A DNA stretch of 10,050 nucleotides from contig JBLHWY010000197.1 in NCBI GenBank assembly GCA_047629195.1, positions 1 to 10,050 of the forward strand, given 5' to 3'. The position numbers and the translations under genes are program-made. This document shows, in pieces, positions 4,739 to 10,050 of the stretch (position 1 is the stretch's first letter; every line of letters begins with the position of its first letter). The notes below the pieces were generated by a model that saw only the letters and a program-made list of their open reading frames with translations, was not told the DNA's origin and made no database searches. This stretch comes from UBA4582 sp047629195. GTDB taxonomy: Bacteria; Pseudomonadota; Gammaproteobacteria; Pseudomonadales; Azotimanducaceae.

Positions 4739-6807
4739 GTCCGGGTTGGATCGGTTAACCAGCGTTCCATTAGTGCTAGAGCATCCTTTTTTTGTTCTGA
4801 AACAAGCATTACAGAAGCCGTTCTTATCTCATCGAGCATGTGCTGATCTCGCATCAGATCTGCTACTCTAAATTCAATACTACCCGACTGGCGGCTGCCA
4901 AAAATTTCCCCAGGTCCCCTTATTTCTAAATCTCGCTCCGCGATATAGAACCCGTCGCTGCTTTCCCTCATGACATTCAATCGCTGCTTACTAATTTGCC
5001 CAAGTGGCGGATGATAGAGCAACAGGCAATGACTGATAGCTGAGCCTCGACCGATTCTGCCTCTTAATTGGTGCAATTGTGCGAGACCCAGACGTTCTGG
5101 GTTCTCGATAATCATCAAGCTGGCATTGGGTACATCGACACCTACTTCAATCACAGTTGTGGCAACTAGTAGATCTATTTCTCCTGCTTTGAACCTGTTC
5201 ATGACTGCAGATTTTTCGTTTGCTTTGAGGCGGCCGTGTACAAGTCCCACTCTCACGCGAGGTAATAATTCCGTGAGTTCGGCTGCGGTAACTTCCGCAG
5301 CTTGACAATCGAGCACCTCGGATTCTTCTATTAATGTGCAGACCCAATAAGCTTGCGCGCCGCTACGACAAGCAATCGCAATACGCTCAATGACTTCAGG
5401 CCTTTTACTGTCCGGCATAACGTGGGTAGTGACAGGTGTTCTTCCCGGAGGTAGTTCGTCAATGACGGAGCTATCCATGTCAGCGTACATGCTCATCGTC
5501 AGTGTTCGCGGTATGGGTGTGGCGGTCATTACTAACTGATGTGGTAGTCGGGGTTTGCTTTCGTCCTTTGCTCTACCTTTTTCTCTAAAGTCCAGTCGCT
5601 GCTGCACGCCAAAGCGATGCTGTTCATCGATGATTAGTAAGCCTAATTGATAATAATCAACTTCCTTTTGGAATAAGGCATGGGTGCCTACTATTAATTG
5701 CGCTTCACCATTAGCAATCTTTGCGAGCGTCTCTTGGCGCTGTTTCCCCTTTACCTTTGATGAAAGCCAGGCAACGGTGATATCCAATGGTTCCAGCCAT
5801 GTACTGAAATTGGCTAAGTGTTGTTCCGCAAGAATTTCAGTTGGCGCCATAATGGCGGCCTGAACTCCGTTCTCTATCGCTTGAATAGCTGCTATTGCGG
5901 CAACAACAGTTTTGCCGGAGCCTACGTCGCCTTGGACAAGGCGTAACATGGGCGAATGCTTGTTTAGGTCTTGCGCTATTTCGTCGCGAACTCTTATCTG
6001 CGCGTTAGTAAGCCTAAAAGCAAGTTTGTCTTGGAAGGTATCGCAGAGCCTTCCCGGTGGCTCGAAAGACAATGCCATTTGTCTTGAAATTTCCTGCCGA
6101 ATGAATTGCATGCTTATTTGGTGTGCAAGTAGTTCCTCAAACGCTAGACGCTGTTGCGCAGGGTGGGTGCCACTGGCAAGTTGCTCAAGATTGGCATCCG
6201 GCGGTGGTGAATGTACGTATCTCAAGGCATCTGAAAGAGACATGGAAAATTGTACTCTGCCTTGTAAGAAGTCGCTGAGGGATTGGTTGGCGTCCAGCAA
6301 CGTTAATATTTGCTGCAATAGATTGCGTAATTTGTTTTGTCCAAGTCCTTCAGTGAGTGGATAAACAGGTGTAAGCGTTGTATCAAGTTCGGCGAGGTTG
6401 GCAGCTTGATATTCGGGATGATATATCTCAAAGCCAGAAGCGCCACGCCTGACCTCGCCGTAACAACGCAGTGAAGTCGCATTTTTCAGGGACTCTTTTT
6501 GGGCATTAGAGAAATGAAAAAAACGAAGAGCGATCTTCCCTGTATCATCTTGCAGGTAAGCTAGTAGGCTTCTTCTCCTGCCAAAGGTGACATCGCAGGC
6601 GACAATACTCCCTTCGAGGACCATTGTTTGGCCAGGTTGTACCGCGCTGATTGGCGTGATTCGAGTTCGGTCTTCATAGCGGAGAGGTAAGTGAAAAACA
6701 AGATTTGCAACTGTTTTGATACCTAGCCTGGCTAGCTTTTCTCCTAACGCGGGACCAACGCCTTTGAGAGTGGTCACGGAAGATTTTTCGAGGGAAGTTG
6801 CTGACAT
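4726..6807 (-). CDS. recG: ATP-dependent DNA helicase RecG
   Basis: A superfamily 2 helicase that remodels stalled replication forks and migrates Holliday junctions and R-loops. At 693 residues it equals E. coli RecG in length. The N-terminal part has a helix-hairpin-helix-like VTTLKGVGPALGEKLARLGI (11-30), then LPLRYEDRTRI and the OB-fold wedge domain (about 60-150, GSIVACDVTFGRRRS). The helicase core shows Walker A GDVGSGKT (293-300), motif Ia APTEILAEQH (321-330), DEQH (394-397), motif III TATPIPRT (428-435), GLVHGRLK (521-528), ATTVIEVGVDVPNASLMIIE (a RecG hallmark) and motif VI QLRGRIGR (580-587). All catalytic residues expected for an active enzyme are present. The ATG at 6807 has only a weak GGT(A)G-like site upstream. 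It starts 19 bp after ridA ends and is probably translated from the same mRNA; in E. coli trmH, not ridA, sits between spoT and recG. Confidence 0.98.
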   Translation of the reverse strand: MSATSLEKSSVTTLKGVGPALGEKLARLGIKTVANLVFHLPLRYEDRTRITPISAVQPGQTMVLEGSIVACDVTFGRRRSLLAYLQDDTGKIALRFFHFSNAQKESLKNATSLRCYGEVRRGASGFEIYHPEYQAANLAELDTTLTPVYPLTEGLGQNKLRNLLQQILTLLDANQSLSDFLQGRVQFSMSLSDALRYVHSPPPDANLEQLASGTHPAQQRLAFEELLAHQISMQFIRQEISRQMALSFEPPGRLCDTFQDKLAFRLTNAQIRVRDEIAQDLNKHSPMLRLVQGDVGSGKTVVAAIAAIQAIENGVQAAIMAPTEILAEQHLANFSTWLEPLDITVAWLSSKVKGKQRQETLAKIANGEAQLIVGTHALFQKEVDYYQLGLLIIDEQHRFGVQQRLDFREKGRAKDESKPRLPHQLVMTATPIPRTLTMSMYADMDSSVIDELPPGRTPVTTHVMPDSKRPEVIERIAIACRSGAQAYWVCTLIEESEVLDCQAAEVTAAELTELLPRVRVGLVHGRLKANEKSAVMNRFKAGEIDLLVATTVIEVGVDVPNASLMIIENPERLGLAQLHQLRGRIGRGSAISHCLLLYHPPLGQISKQRLNVMRESSDGFYIAERDLEIRGPGEIFGSRQSGSIEFRVADLMRDQHMLDEIRTASVMLVSEQKKDALALMERWLTDPTRTGQV

Positions 6808-6826
6808 TGCTACCGGTACTATTTGT

Positions 6827-7210
6827 TCATGAAAGATCTACGATAGCATCGACTTCTACCTGAACGCCTTTAGGCAGTGCGCTGACTTCGACAACGGCCC
6901 GTGCCGGGTAAGGTGCTGCAAGCCGCTGTTCCATCGCTGCGTTAACCTTTGGAAAATGTGTAAGGTCAGTAAGATAAACATTAAACTTTATTGCATCATC
7001 GAGCTTTGCACCGGCTTCGGTGCAGATGGCAACAAGATTGTCGAAAACCTGCTTGATCTGTAGTTCTATATCTTCAGAAACAATTTCCATTGTGTCTGGA
7101 ACCAGCGGAATTTGGCCGCTGATATAAAGTGTGTTGTTGGCGACTACAGCCTGAGAGTAGACCCCAATTGCTGCAGGCGCTTCGGTAGTTGAAATAAATG
7201 TTTTCGTCAT
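6827..7210 (-). CDS. ridA: RidA family reactive enamine/imine deaminase
   Basis: A 127-residue protein of the YjgF/YER057c/UK114 family. RidA hydrolyses 2-aminoacrylate and related enamines/imines, made by PLP enzymes such as threonine/serine dehydratase, to 2-oxo acids and ammonia, and so protects PLP enzymes such as branched-chain aminotransferases. The active-site set of E. coli RidA has counterparts here: Y18 in GVYSQAV, S31 in YISGQIPL, N90 in FPKVNAAM, R104 in PYPARAVVEV, and E119 near the end in QVEVDAIVDLS. The arginine that binds the substrate carboxylate is kept, so an active deaminase is expected. Proteins of this kind work as trimers in the cytoplasm. The start is ATG at 7210, with only a weak GGA-type ribosome site upstream. 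It is 67 bp after spoT and 19 bp before recG. Confidence 0.96.
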   Translation of the reverse strand: MTKTFISTTEAPAAIGVYSQAVVANNTLYISGQIPLVPDTMEIVSEDIELQIKQVFDNLVAICTEAGAKLDDAIKFNVYLTDLTHFPKVNAAMEQRLAAPYPARAVVEVSALPKGVQVEVDAIVDLS

Positions 7211-7258
7211 TTTGCGTCGTCCGAGAAATTGAATGAGAATTTTGAGTAGCAGGGTAAG

Positions 7259-7276
7259 CTCAGAAGTAAATCTGAG
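7259..7276 (-). repeat. Small stem-loop just after the spoT stop codon
   Basis: CTCAGA/TCTGAG, 6-bp perfect arms (7259-7264 and 7271-7276) with a 6-base loop, one base past the spoT TAG. On the minus strand no T run follows, so it is not an intrinsic terminator. It could affect mRNA end stability or processing between spoT and ridA. Confidence 0.3.
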
Positions 7277-7277
7277 T

Positions 7278-9383
7278 CTAATTTTTCGTTCTGAAAATTT
7301 TGTTGATTCCTTTAATGAGTCTTAACCTCTTGATTACGTGCGCGAGGTGAACTCGATCTTTCGCTGACAACACAATACTGACTGTACCTAGGCGTGCGTC
7401 CTGTTCGATCATACTAATTTTTTCAATATTTGCATCAGCATTTGTGATTGTTGAAGCAAGCACGGCAATGATTCCTCGCTCATGTTCCAGTTCGACCCTG
7501 AGTTCTACGGAGAATTCTTGATCTACATCTGGATCCCAACGAACATCCATCACCTCTTCCGGTTTCTGTCTTGCTTCAACCATGTTTTTACAAGTGTCAG
7601 TATGGATAACGATTCCGCGTCCTGCGCTGATGTGGCCGATAATAGGATCGCCCTTTATTGGTTTACAACACTTTGCGTAGGAAACGACCATACCTTCAGA
7701 GCCCATAATCGCCAGTGGACGAAGGGACACGACTTCGCTCGATACATCGGGATTTGAGGTAAGTCGACGGACAATAACGTATGCCATCAGATTACCGAGA
7801 CCGATCGCCTCTAGTAGGTCGTCCAAGTTGCTCAGGTTTTTCTCAGCTAGAATCGCCTGAATAATTGCCGGATCGATGTCGCTCAGGTTCAGTTGGTGAG
7901 CCAGCAACGAACGATCTAGTAGCCTACGACCGAGCACGACCGACTCGTTTCTTTGTTGGTTCTTTAGGGTATGCCGAATACTTGCGCGCGCCTTCCCAGT
8001 AACCACAAAACTCAGCCAGTCGGGGTTAGGTTGGGCGCCTGGGGCGGTAATGATTTCTACGGTTTGGCCGCTCTCCAATGTTGCACTCAGGGGTGCTAGT
8101 CGTCGGTCTATTCTGCAGGCAACACACGTATTGCCAATATCTGTGTGGACAGCATAGGCGAAGTCAACTGCTGTCGAGCCCTGGGCTAGATCATAGATTT
8201 GACCTCGGGGAGAGAATAAATAGACTTCATCTGGGAAAAGGTCAATTTTGACGTTTTCAATAAATTCCATTGAGTTACCAGCGCTTTGCTGAAGCTCAAG
8301 CAAATCTTTCATCCATTCCCGAGCTCGCTGGTGACTTCCGCTTGAAGTCTCATCGTTAGACTTATATAGCCAATGCCCTGCGATGCCATTATTCGCAACC
8401 ATCTCCATATCAAATGTTCGTATCTGAATTTCAATTGGGAGCGCGTGCATACCGAATAATGTTGTATGTAGTGACTGATAACCATTAGCCTTCGGTATCG
8501 CGATGTAATCCTTGAATCGACCAGCGACAGGCTTGTAAAGATTATGTACAAGTCCCAGGACTCGATAACAAGTATCTACTGAATCTACTATGATTCGAAA
8601 GGCATAGACGTCCATGATCTCAGCAAAAGATTTCTTCTTGCTGCGCATTTTGTCGTAAATGCTGTACAGATGTTTTTCGCGACCGAAAACTTCTGCGGCG
8701 ATATCAGCGTGCTCCAATTCGGATTGGAGTGCTTCGAGGATGGTGTTGACATATTCACGTCGATTTCCGCGTGCTTTACGAACAGCCTTTTCAATCATGC
8801 TAGAACGAAGAGGATATAGTGCACGAAACCCCCTTTCTTCGAATTCCACCCGGATGCTGTTCATGCCCAATCGGTTTGCAATAGGGGCGTAAATTTCCAG
8901 TGTCTCTTTGGCTATTCTTCTTTGCTTCTCTGAATTTAAGTGTTCCAGCGTACGCATGTTGTGCAGGCGATCCGCTAGTTTAATCATGATAACGCGGATG
9001 TCTTTCGCCATGGCTAGCGTCATTTTCTGAAAGTTTTCAGCTTGCGCTTCAGCTCTAGTTTGGAAAATGTTGCTGAGTTTGCTGACGCCATCAACCAAGT
9101 GGGCGACATCTTCGCCAAACTTCTTGCCGATGGTGTGTTTTAGAACCCCAGTATCTTCGATTACATCATGCAATATGGCAGCCATGAGACACTGGTGGTC
9201 CATATGCATTTCGGAAAGAATACCGGCAACCGATAATGGATGGGTAATATAGGGTTCGCCTGAACGGCGAGTTTGATCTTTGTGTGCTGCTTCAGCGAAC
9301 CTATAGGCTTGCCGAACCTGCTCGATTTGATCGGGAGCTAAGTATTCCCCAAGGTCAACTGCGAGAGAGTCAATCGTTAGCAC
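7278..9383 (-). CDS. spoT: Bifunctional (p)ppGpp synthetase/hydrolase SpoT (RSH family)
   Basis: The stringent-response alarmone enzyme: it hydrolyses ppGpp to GDP/GTP and pyrophosphate and can make it from ATP plus GDP/GTP. Positions here count from the longer reading at GTG 9407; subtract 8 for the start I prefer. The HD hydrolase domain has ITHP (H56), HDVIED (80-85) and KLADRLHNMRT (143-153). The synthetase domain has GREKHLYSIYDKM (242-254), RFKD (297-300), KANGYQSLHTT (306-316) and EIQIRT (326-331). RFKD, in place of the EXDD-type motif of RelA, fits bifunctional enzymes. A TGS domain (about 386-450, DLFPDEVYLFSPRG, VDFAYAVHTDIG), a cysteine-containing segment (AKCCKPIKGDPIIGH, 578-592) and a C-terminal ACT domain (from about 632) follow. 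I choose GTG at 9383: GGAG lies 6 bases upstream, the N-terminus then reads (M)LTIDSLAVDLGEYL as in Pseudomonas SpoT, and 701 residues matches E. coli. Both domains look active. Confidence 0.97.
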   Translation of the reverse strand: MLTIDSLAVDLGEYLAPDQIEQVRQAYRFAEAAHKDQTRRSGEPYITHPLSVAGILSEMHMDHQCLMAAILHDVIEDTGVLKHTIGKKFGEDVAHLVDGVSKLSNIFQTRAEAQAENFQKMTLAMAKDIRVIMIKLADRLHNMRTLEHLNSEKQRRIAKETLEIYAPIANRLGMNSIRVEFEERGFRALYPLRSSMIEKAVRKARGNRREYVNTILEALQSELEHADIAAEVFGREKHLYSIYDKMRSKKKSFAEIMDVYAFRIIVDSVDTCYRVLGLVHNLYKPVAGRFKDYIAIPKANGYQSLHTTLFGMHALPIEIQIRTFDMEMVANNGIAGHWLYKSNDETSSGSHQRAREWMKDLLELQQSAGNSMEFIENVKIDLFPDEVYLFSPRGQIYDLAQGSTAVDFAYAVHTDIGNTCVACRIDRRLAPLSATLESGQTVEIITAPGAQPNPDWLSFVVTGKARASIRHTLKNQQRNESVVLGRRLLDRSLLAHQLNLSDIDPAIIQAILAEKNLSNLDDLLEAIGLGNLMAYVIVRRLTSNPDVSSEVVSLRPLAIMGSEGMVVSYAKCCKPIKGDPIIGHISAGRGIVIHTDTCKNMVEARQKPEEVMDVRWDPDVDQEFSVELRVELEHERGIIAVLASTITNADANIEKISMIEQDARLGTVSIVLSAKDRVHLAHVIKRLRLIKGINKIFRTKN

Positions 9384-9389
9384 TGGGCT

Positions 9390-9393
9390 CTCC
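9390..9393 (-). promoter_or_regulatory. Shine-Dalgarno that sets the spoT GTG start
   Basis: GGAG on the minus strand, 6 bases before GTG at 9381-9383. The alternative GTG at 9405-9407 has only AT-rich sequence upstream and no such site. Confidence 0.65.
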
Positions 9394-9435
9394 AGAAGTT
9401 GACACACAATATTGTTTTGAAATTTTGCGGGAAAT

Positions 9436-9467
9436 TAGACATCGTCTGCAAGCATATCCGATGTCTA
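9436..9467. repeat. Perfect 9-bp inverted repeat between rpoZ and spoT
   Basis: TAGACATCG (9436-9444) and CGATGTCTA (9459-9467) with a 14-base spacer. In the rpoZ-spoT transcript it would form a stem-loop 52 bases before the preferred spoT start. It is followed by AATTTCCC, not a T run, so it is a poor intrinsic terminator. Its downstream arm contains TCTAAT, a 5/6 match to a -10 box, but no -35 box with proper spacing. It could be an operator, a processing site, or a partial attenuator that sets the spoT level relative to rpoZ. Confidence 0.45.
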
Positions 9468-9539
9468 GTGTGCTAATCCATAGACTGTTGGTGAGATTTA
9501 CAAAATCGCTTTGTGGCGACTGGAAGTTAGCAATCAGGG

Positions 9540-9821
9540 CTAGAATTCGGGATCAGCTGGTCGTTCAAATCCTTCTTGAACAACAGCGGATAGTGCCGAC
9601 AAGTCAGGTTCTTCCTGAATACTATCATCGAGGATGCTGGCGTTTATAAAGCCCTCTGCAATTTCTCGTAGAGCAAGGACTGTTGGCTTGTCATTTTCGA
9701 CTGGAACCATGGGCTCTCTGCCTCCCGTCGCTAATTGCCGCGCGCGCTTACTTGAAACCATGACAAGTTCAAATCGGTTGTCCACGTTTTCAAGACAATC
9801 TTCTACGGTGACTCGAGCCAT
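9540..9821 (-). CDS. rpoZ: DNA-directed RNA polymerase omega subunit RpoZ
   Basis: The small RNA polymerase subunit that helps fold and hold beta-prime and, in E. coli, forms one of the two ppGpp-binding sites of the enzyme. At 93 residues it is close to E. coli omega (91). The N-terminus MARVTVEDCLENVDNRFELV, then SSKRARQL (23-30) and ENDKPTVLALREIAEG (42-57), matches the family without gaps; the acidic tail after about residue 65 is variable in the family. The A2-R3-V4-T5 N-terminus seen in E. coli ppGpp site 1 is kept. The ATG has GAGGAG 6 bases upstream (9828-9833). Lying directly before spoT, it links alarmone synthesis with its polymerase target in one operon, as in many gammaproteobacteria. 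Confidence 0.98.
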   Translation of the reverse strand: MARVTVEDCLENVDNRFELVMVSSKRARQLATGGREPMVPVENDKPTVLALREIAEGFINASILDDSIQEEPDLSALSAVVQEGFERPADPEF

Positions 9822-9833
9822 TTTCTACTCCTC

Positions 9834-9854
9834 TTTTTCGTTAATTTTTTCGTT
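9834..9854 (-). repeat. Tandem AACGAAAAA repeat in the rpoZ leader
   Basis: AACGAAAAA occurs twice on the minus strand (9846-9854 and 9834-9842), with a 12-base period, just upstream of the GAGGAG ribosome site. This A-rich, unstructured leader would favour ribosome access; the repeat may be incidental. Confidence 0.35.
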
Positions 9855-9884
9855 CAAAAGGACTTCTGGTTTTCGCTAAAAGTT

Positions 9885-9912
9885 ATTCTGACGCGGCAAT
9901 TGCTTGTTCCAA
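9885..9912 (-). promoter_or_regulatory. Candidate promoter for the rpoZ operon
   Basis: On the minus strand TTGGAA (9907-9912, 4/6 to -35) is followed after 16 bases by CAGAAT (9885-9890, 4/6 to -10). This would start transcription about 57 bases before the rpoZ ATG. The match is moderate and chance is possible. A perfect TATAAT at 10013-10018 on the same strand lacks a fitting -35. Confidence 0.3.
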
Positions 9913-10050
9913 TTGCGTGTCCCAATAAATAGAGCAGTCGAAGGCGATTGTTACGAAAGTTGATACAGAATGTTCGTTGGGATAAGCGAGCCTATCTGAC
10001 TTAGATGACCCAATTATACGGAACAGCGTAGTCTACCGGTATTGTTCGTT

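Larger units (their letters stand above)
9822..10050. other. Region upstream of rpoZ without a supported gene
   Basis: These 229 bp lie where the guanylate kinase gene gmk would end in E. coli or Pseudomonas. I find no Gmk C-terminus in the three minus-strand frames. The region holds a candidate promoter, a 12-base-period AACGAAAAA repeat next to rpoZ, and two copies of GCAATTG on the minus strand near 9897-9914. Either rpoZ has its own promoter and gmk is further right, or gmk is elsewhere. Confidence 0.5.

Noticed and set aside
5912..6364. 150-codon plus-strand open frame inside recG
   Set aside because: It is a shadow of recG, whose reading frame matches the family end to end; the peptide is Ser/Cys-rich without domain features.
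6810..6818. CTACCGGTA, also found at 10033-10041
   Set aside because: A 9-base match built around a palindrome, occurring twice in 10 kb in unrelated settings, is likely chance.
7259..7285. Plus-strand hairpin followed by TAATTTTT, resembling an intrinsic terminator
   Set aside because: No plus-strand gene precedes it; the stem is short and lies between two minus-strand genes.
9284..9649. 121-codon plus-strand open frame spanning the spoT start and rpoZ end
   Set aside because: It covers two confirmed minus-strand genes, no ribosome site or family likeness was seen.
10013..10018. Perfect TATAAT on the minus strand near the right edge
   Set aside because: No fitting -35 box at 16-18 bases and about 190 bases from rpoZ; a single hexamer is not enough.
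9883..10032. 49-codon open minus-strand frame before rpoZ, considered as the end of gmk
   Set aside because: It has no ATG start, begins after an in-frame TAG, and does not resemble the Gmk C-terminus.

Overview
This is an ordinary-looking chromosomal segment of a gammaproteobacterium. The basis is close family resemblance of SpoT, RecG, UbiA, RidA and omega to E. coli/Pseudomonas proteins, and the gene neighbourhood: as I recall it, Pseudomonas also has rpoZ-spoT-ridA in a row, with recG, rubredoxin and ubiA close by. Base composition looks moderate and even across the window. I see no insertion sequence, phage gene, tRNA/rRNA, CRISPR array or other clear mark of horizontal transfer. The genus cannot be fixed from this window.

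Right part (about 4.7-10.05 kb, all minus strand, read right to left): rpoZ (RNA polymerase omega), spoT (bifunctional ppGpp synthetase/hydrolase), ridA (enamine/imine deaminase) and recG (branch-migration helicase). Gaps are about 156, 67 and 19 bp, so this is probably one stress/housekeeping transcription unit. It ends at a strong hairpin (4712-4738) whose loop holds the recG stop codon. The spoT start is best placed at a GTG at 9383, which has a Shine-Dalgarno, not at the longer GTG at 9407. A 9-bp perfect inverted repeat lies between rpoZ and spoT. The 229 bp right of rpoZ hold a candidate promoter but no gmk.

Middle (about 3.0-4.7 kb, plus strand): a 54-residue rubredoxin gene (3172-3336) and then a sodium- or proton-coupled dicarboxylate/acidic amino-acid symporter (3396-4673), which converges on recG.

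Left part (minus strand): ubiA (4-hydroxybenzoate polyprenyltransferase, TTG start, no neighbouring ubiC) diverges from the rubredoxin gene. After a 168-bp gap comes a TrmB-family regulator, a class IV (branched-chain-type) aminotransferase and, overlapping its 3' end, the first 34 codons of another gene that runs off the left edge. The aminotransferase and the edge gene probably form an amino-acid/2-oxo-acid module under the regulator, which has a clustered dyad and a consensus -35 box immediately upstream. This TrmB cassette is the least ordinary part of the window. I found no convincing evidence of a wholly new system.
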